A stretch of DNA of 31,765 bases from Sulfolobus sp. UBA167 (lineage in GTDB: Archaea > Thermoproteota > Thermoprotei_A > Sulfolobales > Sulfolobaceae), in assembly GCA_002495845.1 (NCBI GenBank), contig DAHF01000062.1, forward strand, positions 1-31,765, in the 5' to 3' direction. The notes under the pieces are model-generated. The model saw nothing but the letters and a program-made list of their open reading frames with translations. It searched no databases and was not told the origin of the DNA. The translations under genes and the position numbers were made by a program. This document shows, in pieces, positions 15,572 through 22,550 of the stretch (the first letter of the stretch is position 1; every line of letters begins with the position of its first letter).

Positions 15572-16539
15572 ACTTGTACACCTAGCTCTTTGATCGCCTC
15601 TATGAGGTTCTTTGTAGTAGTAACTGCGACCCTATACTGCGCCTCCTTGGTCTGTGCCCCTATGTGCGGAGTAATTAAGACTCTCTCGTGTTTAGCCAGT
15701 TGTATCTCCCAATCCTCCTTTGGAGGTTCATGCCAGAACACGTCCGTGGCCAATGTGAGCCTCTTCTCGTCTATGTATTTCAACAAGGCCTTCCCGTCTA
15801 TAGCCACAGCCCTGCTAGTGTTCACGAGTATTGTCCCTTCTTTCATGGACTTGAACTGGTCCTCCGAAACTATCGGTTTTGCGTCCTTACCTACCGTAAC
15901 ATGGAACGAGATCACGTCAGACTGTTTCACCAGCTCATCTATTGTCTTCACTGGAGTAACTCCCATCTTCTCCGCCCTTTCTCTTATGTCAACTACGTCA
16001 TATGCAACTACCTTCATATCAAGAGCTTGACATACCCTGGCTACCTTAGTACCTATCCTGCCTAGACCTACTATTCCTATAGTCTTTCCCGCTAGCTCTA
16101 TGCCAGGAAGTTTCTTGAAGGAGCCGGCCTTCACCATGTTCATCCCTTGATATATAGGTCTAGCACCAAGTATCATTAGGCCAATTGTAAGCTCTACTGC
16201 GGAGTCAGTGGAAGCTCCTGGGGCGTAAACTATCTTTATTTTCCTCTTTTCTGCTTCGTCCACGTCTATGTTGTCTAGACCTATCCCTGCCCTAGCTATT
16301 ATCTTCAGGTTCTTCCCTCTCTCAATTATCTCCTTATCTACTTTCGTCCTACTCCTCACCACAACTACGTCATACTTATCTATTGCGTTGATCAAAGTAT
16401 TTCTCTCTATCTCAGGTTGATAATCCACCTTTATTCCTTTTTCTTGAAGCATTTGCAACATTACCTTATCCATAGGATCTGTAATTAAAACCCTTAGATT
16501 ATCCTTATTTATAGAACCTACTCTCTCCATGCTCTCCAT
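15568..16539 (-). CDS. serA: D-3-phosphoglycerate dehydrogenase
   Basis: The first step of serine synthesis oxidises 3-phosphoglycerate with NAD. The protein contains the substrate-domain segment ARAGIGLDNIDVDEAEKRKI, the NAD fold GIVGLGRIGTKVARVCQAL with AYD after it, and the catalytic His in LITPHIGAQTKEAQ. It is about 323 residues, without the C-terminal ACT domain that gives serine feedback in longer forms. The start is taken as the ATG at 16539: AGGTGG ends 5 nt upstream, which suits it better than the GTG at 16548. A third ATG lies at 16530. Confidence 0.92.
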   Translation of the reverse strand: MESMERVGSINKDNLRVLITDPMDKVMLQMLQEKGIKVDYQPEIERNTLINAIDKYDVVVVRSRTKVDKEIIERGKNLKIIARAGIGLDNIDVDEAEKRKIKIVYAPGASTDSAVELTIGLMILGARPIYQGMNMVKAGSFKKLPGIELAGKTIGIVGLGRIGTKVARVCQALDMKVVAYDVVDIRERAEKMGVTPVKTIDELVKQSDVISFHVTVGKDAKPIVSEDQFKSMKEGTILVNTSRAVAIDGKALLKYIDEKRLTLATDVFWHEPPKEDWEIQLAKHERVLITPHIGAQTKEAQYRVAVTTTKNLIEAIKELGVQV

Positions 16540-16713
16540 CCTTACCACCTAGAAGGAGTTAGTATTCCCTTGCTTATGATGAACATGAAAGTGAAGAAAC
16601 AAACATCTGACTTTTATCTGCTAAATTTTCTGCCACTTCTCGAACTTCCCTTTTCTCAACTTGCTCCATTTTTATCGTTATACCATTCCGGATCTAGTTA
16701 ATATATTTTTATT

Positions 16714-17331
16714 TCACTTTAGTACTGTTTCCGTCTCTTCAAACCATATAAACAGATCTAATATTCCTAAGTCTATGCCTAAGGCGTTCGAAATGGAGCG
16801 AAGAATCGATTCCGCTTGTAAATACCTATATCTAGTCAAGGTCTTGAAGTTCAACGACGCCCCTTGCGCCTTTAAAAACGATATGACATGTCTATCTATT
16901 ATCGCAAGGTCAAAGTAGCCCACATTCCTAAGGAAGTGGCTAGCCTCCTTATAACCGAAACCAACGAAGTTCCTTACTATATACTCTCTAGCCTTTCCCT
17001 GGTCTTCGTCAGCTATAGGCTTTATCAAGTCCCTTATATGAGGCAGAAAATGCCTATTCCTCACTATGAACTTTGCCTTCAGGTTAGGAAATCTGTATCC
17101 ACACGTCTTTAAGGAGAGGGCTACCTCATCTTCCCTTGCATTCCACAACGAGTCCCAGGAACACATCAACGAAAGGTACGCAGAGATGAAGGACGAATTA
17201 GCTGTAAGCTGGCAAAGCAAAAACTCCCTGGCCCAAACGTCGTTTCCAGCCTTGTTGTTAAGCTTAAACTCTTCTGCTCTTTCTAGTACCCTTGCTCTTA
17301 GACTTGCGTTTTGAAGCAGACTTCTTAGCAC
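16714..17331 (-). CDS. ogg: 8-oxoguanine DNA glycosylase/AP lyase, Ogg2 type
   Basis: This 205-residue base-excision repair enzyme removes oxidised guanine. The helix-hairpin-helix region GFGYKEASHFLRNVGYFDLA carries the catalytic Lys128, and Asp146 lies in AIIDRHV. WAREFLLCQLTANSSFISAY and the C-terminal DLGILDLFIWFEETETVLK are typical of crenarchaeal Ogg2. The GTG at 17331 gives the family N-terminus MLRSLLQNASLRARVLERAEEF, so the 68-nt overlap with the preceding gene appears real. Translation of the two genes is probably coupled. Confidence in the activity is high. Confidence 0.93.
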   Translation of the reverse strand: MLRSLLQNASLRARVLERAEEFKLNNKAGNDVWAREFLLCQLTANSSFISAYLSLMCSWDSLWNAREDEVALSLKTCGYRFPNLKAKFIVRNRHFLPHIRDLIKPIADEDQGKAREYIVRNFVGFGYKEASHFLRNVGYFDLAIIDRHVISFLKAQGASLNFKTLTRYRYLQAESILRSISNALGIDLGILDLFIWFEETETVLK

Positions 17332-17764
17332 GCTTAACCCTCTTCACTTCAGTCTTTGAGGGTTGCTCCAGCCTACTCGATTTAGGTTCCCTTATCTCTG
17401 ACATTGTAATTATTTTAGTGCCTTCCGTTGTATCTAGGTAAATGAATGGAAACTCAGTCCCTACCTTCACACCATATACCAATGCACCGTCCAGATTGAA
17501 GAAAAGCATGGAAGCCAAGGAATTCGAAATAGAGGTGGGCACACCTACCCTGTTGACTAGTAAGGGCTTAGGTAGGACGTAGTCCACATCTATCTTTCCT
17601 GCACGCAGTGATATTTCGTTTCCATTCTTAACAAGGATTACCATATCGTCCTGCACCTGCTCAGGGACTTCCTCCGATTCCCTCTCTCCTTTCTTAACCA
17701 GGGAGATAACCACTAAACTTCCTGTAATCACTTTTGGTTCAGCTTTATACTCTTCCACTATCAT
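17264..17764 (-). CDS. Unknown protein with a highly basic C-terminal tail
   Basis: The product is 166 residues. Residues 1-125 look like a compact mixed fold with many beta strands (KVITGSLVVISLV, DDMVILVKNGNEISL, ALVYGVKVGTEFPFIYLDTT). Residues about 133-166 are a Lys/Arg/Ser tail (KRVKRAKKSASKRKSKSKG, then TRKSRRV) resembling nucleic-acid-binding tails. The last 23 codons lie over the start of ogg in another frame. A TATA box predicts a leaderless transcript, and a perfect palindrome sits between the TATA box and the start. I do not recognise the family. DNA or RNA binding is inference from the tail and from pairing with a DNA repair gene. Confidence 0.7.
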   Translation of the reverse strand: MIVEEYKAEPKVITGSLVVISLVKKGERESEEVPEQVQDDMVILVKNGNEISLRAGKIDVDYVLPKPLLVNRVGVPTSISNSLASMLFFNLDGALVYGVKVGTEFPFIYLDTTEGTKIITMSEIREPKSSRLEQPSKTEVKRVKRAKKSASKRKSKSKGTRKSRRV

Positions 17765-17769
17765 GAAAT

Positions 17770-17785
17770 CGTCTAATTATAGACG
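17770..17785. promoter_or_regulatory. Perfect 16-bp palindromic candidate operator
   Basis: CGTCTA (17770-17775) and TAGACG (17780-17785) flank the self-complementary centre ATTA/TAAT. The site lies between the minus-strand TATA box (17787-17797) and the ATG at 17764, over the predicted transcription start. A repressor bound here would block initiation of the unknown-ogg pair. Confidence 0.45.
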
Positions 17786-17786
17786 G

Positions 17787-17797
17787 TTTTTATACTT
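17787..17797 (-). promoter_or_regulatory. TATA box of the unknown-ogg operon
   Basis: The minus strand reads AAGTATAAAAA, a good TATA element centred about 27 nt upstream of the ATG at 17764, predicting a leaderless message. Confidence 0.55.
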
Positions 17798-17841
17798 AAA
17801 AATCCTCGTGAGTTGAGGAAAGGTATAACAGAGGCATAATC

Positions 17842-17853
17842 ATTTAAACTTAA
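17842..17853 (+). promoter_or_regulatory. TATA box of the zinc-ribbon/99-residue gene pair
   Basis: CATTTAAACTTA is centred about 30 nt before the ATG at 17877, giving a leader of only a few bases. The divergent minus TATA is 45 bp away, with a small TCCTC/GAGGA inverted repeat (17803-17819) between them. Confidence 0.45.
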
Positions 17854-17876
17854 CACTTCATATATCTTGATCTTGT

Positions 17877-18095
17877 ATGAGTCTGAGGAATAAAGGAAGT
17901 AACGCTTATGGTCACGTAGGATGGTTAACTGTAAAGTGCGCCATATGCAACAGATCTCTTCTAATAGGCACAGATGTAGTGTATAAGTGCCCTAAATGTG
18001 AGAAGAAATACAAGGCTTACTTCTGCGAAGCTGACAAGAGAGGTCTTAAGGGAAAGTGTCCTTATTGTGGAAGTGAGCTAGTGCCAATGTTATGA
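17877..18095 (+). CDS. Small zinc-ribbon protein, unknown function
   Basis: The 72-residue product has three CxxC knuckles (CAIC near 21, CPKC near 38, CPYC near 61) plus a lone Cys in YFCEADKRG. It resembles small archaeal double zinc ribbons proposed to bind RNA or work in translation, but it lacks one half-pair of that family, so the match is loose. Its stop overlaps the start of the next gene (ATGATGA at 18092), which suggests coupled translation and perhaps a complex. Confidence 0.7.
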   Translation: MSLRNKGSNAYGHVGWLTVKCAICNRSLLIGTDVVYKCPKCEKKYKAYFCEADKRGLKGKCPYCGSELVPML

Positions 18096-18391
18096 TGAAC
18101 AAGTTTTTCATAAACAACTATTTGGTCATTACTTTTGATGACTCTAGAATTTTTGTAATGGATGTGGACTTGTCAACAGATAATGTGCCAGAAGGGGAGA
18201 GAAATGAGAACCTCGTTTACGTCGAGAAGGAAATAGAATTAAAGGATCTAATAATAAAGAAGTTAGTATACTGTGAAACGAAAATAGGGTCTTATCTTTG
18301 TAATGTGATAGGGGAAGTCAAAGAAGACGTGAAAATTGAACCTAAAGAAATCTACTTGGAGGTCGCAAACTGGCTCTCCAAGTTCATGTGA
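18092..18391 (+). CDS. Unknown 99-residue protein coupled to the zinc ribbon
   Basis: It begins within the stop codon of the zinc-ribbon gene; a second ATG follows directly. Predicted as mixed alpha/beta, rich in acidic residues (FVMDVDLSTDNVPEGERNEN, VIGEVKEDVKIEPKEIYLE), no motif recognised. Its last 40 nt overlap the end of the convergent gene on minus. Coding potential is supported by the coupling and by the amphipathic pattern. Function unknown. Confidence 0.55.
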   Translation: MMNKFFINNYLVITFDDSRIFVMDVDLSTDNVPEGERNENLVYVEKEIELKDLIIKKLVYCETKIGSYLCNVIGEVKEDVKIEPKEIYLEVANWLSKFM

Positions 18392-18669
18392 AATCCCATT
18401 TTCTTTAACCTTTCATTTATTTTTGAGATGACTGATACCGCAAAGGTCGCGTCTTCAGCGTCCACCCTGAGGACGGTCTTCATGTCCTTTAGATTCGACA
18501 CGTTCATGTAAATTATTAACATCGTATTGTTATTGGGCGCGCATAGATAGGATGCACCTACCTTTATGGTCTCACATATCCCTTGAAAGAGGGAATCCAC
18601 CGAAGACATGAAGTCCCTCATTTTCACAATGTCGTATTCTTCCATTACTTGAAACTCTAAAGAGAACAT
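18352..18669 (-). CDS. Unknown 105-residue protein
   Basis: The start is set at the ATG at 18669 because GAGGTGA, which includes the stop of the upstream gene, lies 5 nt before it; a GTG at 18678 would add three residues. The protein looks alpha/beta (MEEYDIVKMRDFMSSVDSLF, TMLIIYMNVSNLKDMKTVLR, AVSVISKINERLKKMG) and carries no motif I know. It is third in a row after the reductase-like gene and the 131-residue gene. Its 3' end overlaps the convergent plus-strand gene by 40 nt. Confidence 0.6.
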   Translation of the reverse strand: MFSLEFQVMEEYDIVKMRDFMSSVDSLFQGICETIKVGASYLCAPNNNTMLIIYMNVSNLKDMKTVLRVDAEDATFAVSVISKINERLKKMGFHMNLESQFATSK

Positions 18670-18674
18670 GTAAG

Positions 18675-19070
18675 TCACCTCAGATTTACTTTCTTCACTG
18701 GGACCTTCAAATAGTCTAATACTTTCTTGATAGGGTCGACAGACTTGGAATCACCTTCGACTCGCTTGAGCTTCAGCTTTCTGTAGTTCATTACAAGGAC
18801 GACCTTGTTATCCTTTAATTCTACTATCCTACCCCTAACTTGGCCTTTAATGTTCTTCTTTAAGGTCAAGTAAACCACAGTTCCCTTAGGGACTTCAACT
18901 AGCTTGGACTCGCCAACCTTATAGGTGGATGGGAGATCCTTTCCGGAGGAAGTGGAAAGGTCTACGATCAAGTTGTTCTCGACTTGGAAAAGAAAGCTTC
19001 TTATCGCGTGCTTACCGCTCTTGCTTTTTGAGTTATCTAAAATAACCTCCTGTAGCTCAGAACTCACCAC
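18675..19070 (-). CDS. Unknown 131-residue protein, beta-rich
   Basis: It starts with GTG at 19070 (or GTG at 19067), overlapping the end of the reductase-like gene by 14 nt. The middle (SKLVEVPKGTVVYLTLKKNI, KGQVRGRIVELKDNKVVLVM) alternates like a small beta barrel of SH3 or KOW type, followed by a basic segment (YRKLKLKRV). This could bind nucleic acid or protein, but no family is recognised. It is coupled to both neighbours and is probably on the same transcript. Confidence 0.6.
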   Translation of the reverse strand: MVSSELQEVILDNSKSKSGKHAIRSFLFQVENNLIVDLSTSSGKDLPSTYKVGESKLVEVPKGTVVYLTLKKNIKGQVRGRIVELKDNKVVLVMNYRKLKLKRVEGDSKSVDPIKKVLDYLKVPVKKVNLR

Positions 19071-20025
19071 CGCGCATCAACCTCAACGACTCCGAGATCC
19101 CTTGTAAATCAATTTTATCCTCTAAATAAGCATCTATAAGTACATCGTTTTTCATTAAAGTCTTCATCATGACCTTCCTCATCGAGGGCTTGGCTGACAT
19201 GTAAGCGTTGAGGAGGATGCCTTGTATCTTTATTCTGCCTTCCATCACTTTCATTTCGCGATCTAAATAGGTTGAAACGTCCTTCCCGCGGGTCAAGGCT
19301 TGGAATGCCTTCTCTGCCGAAATTGCTGAAGGTCTTATACCCTCTCCACTTAAAGGGAAAACCAAACCTCTCGCTTCGCCTATTCTATTCCCCTTCTCCT
19401 TAGGCCTTTCCACGGAAATTGGCGCACCCCTTATGTCAAGGAGCTTATGCCCCTTAAAGTGGTCCTTTAAATAATCTAGAAGCAGTTCTCTCGAATTCTT
19501 GTATTCTAAAAACCCGGCTCCTACGTTATACTCTCCTTCCTTGCTCGGAAAAATCCAATAGAAACCGGTGTACTTGCTTGAGAACTCAAAGACCGCTGTA
19601 TCGTCGAAGTCCTCCGTCCTTATTATGGCCCTAGTAGTGTAGACCACTTTCCTATCCATCGGATATGGACCGCGACTGTCTATCACAGCGTCATAGCTCT
19701 CCGGCTTAGGAGGTTCAATAGTAATTTTATGGGGGATTCCATCACGCATGGAGTTTATCCACTTCCATTTATCAATCACCAACCACTTAGGGCTACGGTA
19801 ATTTACATCGTATACCCTTTCCCCGTCTACCAGGAATGCGAATCTCCTTATTTCGTAATCCACGTCCCACCCTTTTGGCGGTGCATACAAGTTTGGGACT
19901 ATGTCCCCACAAGGTTTCACATAGCTCTCCTTTATGTCGAATATCTCGGCTTCATGCCCTGAATTGTTCAGAAGGTAAGCTAGTAGGGAACCCGCCACTC
20001 CGCCTCCTCTTATAGCAACTTTCAT
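19057..20025 (-). CDS. FAD-dependent oxidoreductase, geranylgeranyl reductase-like
   Basis: The 322-residue protein has an N-terminal FAD-binding fold (VAIRGGGVAGSLLAYLLNNS), the reductase-family PCGD motif (ESYVKPCGDIVPN), FYWIFPSKEGEYNVGAGF and a second FAD region GLVFPLSGEGIRPSAISAEKA. This family saturates isoprenoid chains of archaeal lipids or of quinones. It is shorter than characterised archaeal GGRs (about 390-450 residues), so its substrate may differ. The ATG at 20025 is about 26 nt from the centre of a TATA element shared with valS, so the transcript is leaderless. Confidence 0.78.
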   Translation of the reverse strand: MKVAIRGGGVAGSLLAYLLNNSGHEAEIFDIKESYVKPCGDIVPNLYAPPKGWDVDYEIRRFAFLVDGERVYDVNYRSPKWLVIDKWKWINSMRDGIPHKITIEPPKPESYDAVIDSRGPYPMDRKVVYTTRAIIRTEDFDDTAVFEFSSKYTGFYWIFPSKEGEYNVGAGFLEYKNSRELLLDYLKDHFKGHKLLDIRGAPISVERPKEKGNRIGEARGLVFPLSGEGIRPSAISAEKAFQALTRGKDVSTYLDREMKVMEGRIKIQGILLNAYMSAKPSMRKVMMKTLMKNDVLIDAYLEDKIDLQGISESLRLMRGGEF

Positions 20026-20045
20026 ATCTACAACTCAACGAAGAG

Positions 20046-20068
20046 GAATAAATTAAATACTTAAATAG
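20046..20068. promoter_or_regulatory. Symmetric TATA element shared by the GGR-like gene and valS
   Basis: AATAAATTAAATAC, centred near 20052, reads as a TATA box on both strands. It is about 26 nt from the ATG at 20025 (minus) and about 26 nt from the ATG at 20077 (plus). One element could thus set leaderless starts in both directions. Confidence 0.5.
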
Positions 20069-20076
20069 TCTGCAAC

Positions 20077-20103
20077 ATGATGAAGATATACCAACTGAGG
20101 TGA
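20077..20103 (+). CDS. Eight-codon upstream ORF in the valS leader
   Basis: The ATG at 20077 sits at the predicted transcription start and encodes MMKIYQLR before the TGA at 20101-20103. It is in frame with valS, and its stop lies within the GAGGTGA ribosome site used further on. Ribosomes leaving this ORF would be placed next to that site. It contains no valine, so classic attenuation by valine is unlikely. Real translation is unproven. Confidence 0.35.
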   Translation: MMKIYQLR

Positions 20104-20112
20104 CACTTTCTG
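20097..20112 (+). promoter_or_regulatory. Strong Shine-Dalgarno followed by an in-frame CTG, possible valS start
   Basis: GAGGTGA (20097-20103) is the best ribosome site in the region, but it is 36 nt from the valS ATG at 20140. Six nt after it is CTG (20110-20112), in frame with valS, and the intervening codons read LISQEEIIKKMEEW. The extension is charged and helix-like, as expected of a real N-terminus. Confidence 0.45.
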
Positions 20113-20139
20113 ATAAGTCAAGAAGAAATAATTAAAAAG

Positions 20140-22548
20140 ATGGAGGAATGGCCTAAGCACTACTCGCCTAAAGAAATAGAAGAGAAGTGGCAAAGAAGGT
20201 GGCTAAGCGAGGACATGTGGAAGGAGGTCTTCAGGTTCAAGGAGGAGGAAGGGAAGGAACCTTTCGTGATTGATACGCCTCCTCCATTCACTAGCGGAGA
20301 GCTCCACATGGGACATGCTTACTGGGTAAGCATAGCTGACTGTATAGCTAGGTTCAAGAGGATTCAAGGTTACAACGTTCTCCTTCCCCAAGGTTGGGAT
20401 ACACAAGGGTTACCAACAGAGCTGAAGGTGCAATACAAGTTAAGGGTACCGAAGGAAAACAGGGAGATGTTCCTAAAGAAATGCGTTGAATGGACGGAGG
20501 ACATGATAACGAAAATGAAGAGCGCCATGATAAGGCTTGGGTATAGGCCGGAATGGGAAAGGTTCGAGTATAGGACTTACGAGAATGCCTACAGGAAGGC
20601 AGTCCAAAGGAGCTTGTTAGACATGTTCAAAGCCGGGAAAATCGAGGTCAGGGACGGACCAGTCTATTGGTGCCCGAAGTGCGAGACAGCTCTGGCCCTG
20701 AGCGAGATAGGCTACGTCGAAAGGGAAGGCATAATAGCTTACGTCAACTTCCCCTTGAAGGACGGCGGTTACATTACAATAGCCACTACGAGACCTGAGC
20801 TGATAGGTGCTACTCAAGCTGTAGCGGTAAACCCGGAGGACGAAAGGTACAAGTCGCTAATAGGGAAGACAGTTATCATACCCTTATTCAATAAGGAAGT
20901 GAAAATAATAGCGGAGGAGAGCGTCGAGAAGGACTTTGGAACAGGCGCAGAGATGATAAGCACTTACGGGGATCCCCAAGATATAAAGGTGAAGCTTAAG
21001 CACAACCTGCCCTCGATTGAAATGATCGACGAAAGGGGAAGAATGAAGGACACTGGGATAATTGACGGGTTGAAAGTAGAGGAAGCTAGGAAGAAGATAG
21101 TCCAGTTGCTGAAGGAAAAGGGCTTCCTGCTCAAGGTAGACAGCATAAAACACAACGTGATAGCCCACACGGAGAGAAGCGACTGCATGTCTCCCATAGA
21201 GTTCTTAACCAAGAAACAGATATATATCAAGGTTTTGGAAGATAAACAGAAATTACTAGAAAAGTACAAGTCAATGAGGTTCATGCCCCAGAGGATGTCT
21301 TATTATCTCGAGACTTGGATATCGAGCTTGGAATGGGACTGGGACATAAGCAGGCAGAGGTTATACGGTACACCTATACCTTTCTGGTACTGTAAGAACA
21401 ATCATTTAGTACCTGCAAAGGAGGAGGACTTACCGATAGACCCTAACAGCTCTCATCCACCTTCAGATAAGTGTCCAATATGCGGAGAGGAGCTGTACCC
21501 AGTGAAGGACGTAGCTGACGTTTGGATAGACTCGAGCATAAGTGCGCTCTACGTTTCAGGCTACTTTACCGACAAGGAAAGGTTCTCTAAGTCGTTTCCG
21601 GTCTCATTAAGGCTTCAAGGAACTGACATCATAAGGACTTGGCTTTTCTACACGTTCTTCAGGACTCTTTCCCTTACAAGCAAAGTTCCGTTCAGGGAAG
21701 TCTTAGTCAACGGACAAGTGCTAGGACCAGATGGAACCAGAATGAGCAAAAGCAAAGGGAACACTGTATCTCCTCTCGATAGGATAGACGAGATGGGAGC
21801 TGACGCGATAAGGCTGACCTTGTTGGACGCATCGATAGGGGATGATTTCCCATTCAAATGGGAAAAAGTGAAAGCCAAGAAAACAATGTTACAGAAGCTG
21901 TGGAACGCGAGTAGGCTTCTATATCCTTTCCTGAAAGATGTTAGGGTAGACTTAAGCGAGGTTAGACCTGATAACTTAATCGACAGATGGATACTTCAGG
22001 AGCACAAGAAGTTCGTCCTTAGCTCGATATCAGCTTACGACAGATACGACTTCTACGTCGTAATTCAGCAGTTCTACGATTACTTCTGGGAGATCATAGC
22101 CGACGAATACTTGGAGATGATAAAACATAGGCTCTTTGAAAACGATCGGGTTGCCCTAGCTATAATAAGCAAGATTTTGAAGGACTTGATAGTGATCTTG
22201 CACCCGATAGCGCCTCACATAACCGAGGAGGTTTACTCTAGGTTGTATGGAGACAAGAAGAGCGTCTTGTTAGAAACACTTCCAGACGTGAGTTCCATCC
22301 CTGATGACAGTGAAGCGTTAGAGAAGGGCAAGATAATAAAGAGGTTCTCCTCCATGGTGAGGACTTCCAAAGTGGCGAACAAGCTAGCCATGCCTACTCC
22401 CGTAGATGTGAAGTTCTACGGCGACGAAAGATCGCTTTCAGTGATAAAAGAAGTCGAGGAAGACTTGAAGAAAACTCTCAAGATAGAGAAAGTAGAGTAC
22501 TTTAACGATAAGGAAGAGAAAGTTGAGATCTCAGTCCATGGGAGTTAA
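20140..22548 (+). CDS. valS: Valyl-tRNA synthetase
   Basis: This 802-residue class I synthetase charges tRNA-Val. The HIGH motif is HMGH (residues 56-59, within PPPFTSGELHMGHAYW) and the KMSKS motif is RMSKSKGN. A zinc knuckle pair is seen at CPKC (about residue 178) and CPICGEELYP. The editing-domain sequence TTRPELIGATQAVAVNPEDE and ADVWIDSSISALY agree with ValRS. Length fits archaeal enzymes, which lack the long bacterial coiled-coil tail. The ATG at 20140 is the first ATG, but it has no ribosome site; a CTG at 20110 behind GAGGTGA may be the true start and would add 10 residues. It converges on the aminotransferase gene with 2 bp between stops. Confidence 0.95.
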   Translation: MEEWPKHYSPKEIEEKWQRRWLSEDMWKEVFRFKEEEGKEPFVIDTPPPFTSGELHMGHAYWVSIADCIARFKRIQGYNVLLPQGWDTQGLPTELKVQYKLRVPKENREMFLKKCVEWTEDMITKMKSAMIRLGYRPEWERFEYRTYENAYRKAVQRSLLDMFKAGKIEVRDGPVYWCPKCETALALSEIGYVEREGIIAYVNFPLKDGGYITIATTRPELIGATQAVAVNPEDERYKSLIGKTVIIPLFNKEVKIIAEESVEKDFGTGAEMISTYGDPQDIKVKLKHNLPSIEMIDERGRMKDTGIIDGLKVEEARKKIVQLLKEKGFLLKVDSIKHNVIAHTERSDCMSPIEFLTKKQIYIKVLEDKQKLLEKYKSMRFMPQRMSYYLETWISSLEWDWDISRQRLYGTPIPFWYCKNNHLVPAKEEDLPIDPNSSHPPSDKCPICGEELYPVKDVADVWIDSSISALYVSGYFTDKERFSKSFPVSLRLQGTDIIRTWLFYTFFRTLSLTSKVPFREVLVNGQVLGPDGTRMSKSKGNTVSPLDRIDEMGADAIRLTLLDASIGDDFPFKWEKVKAKKTMLQKLWNASRLLYPFLKDVRVDLSEVRPDNLIDRWILQEHKKFVLSSISAYDRYDFYVVIQQFYDYFWEIIADEYLEMIKHRLFENDRVALAIISKILKDLIVILHPIAPHITEEVYSRLYGDKKSVLLETLPDVSSIPDDSEALEKGKIIKRFSSMVRTSKVANKLAMPTPVDVKFYGDERSLSVIKEVEEDLKKTLKIEKVEYFNDKEEKVEISVHGS

Positions 22549-22550
22549 GC

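Noticed and set aside
16574..16605. C-box-like ATGATGA followed by CTGA in the gap upstream of serA, reminiscent of a C/D box guide RNA
   Set aside because: The distance between the boxes is too short for a dual-guide sRNA and no convincing D' or C' box is present.
20077..20113. ATGATGA, 11 nt, CTGA, then CTGA again in the valS leader, another C/D-like pattern
   Set aside because: The C' box is poor and would leave only about 3 nt before the last CTGA. The uORF/ribosome-site reading explains the bases better, but a guide RNA is not fully excluded.
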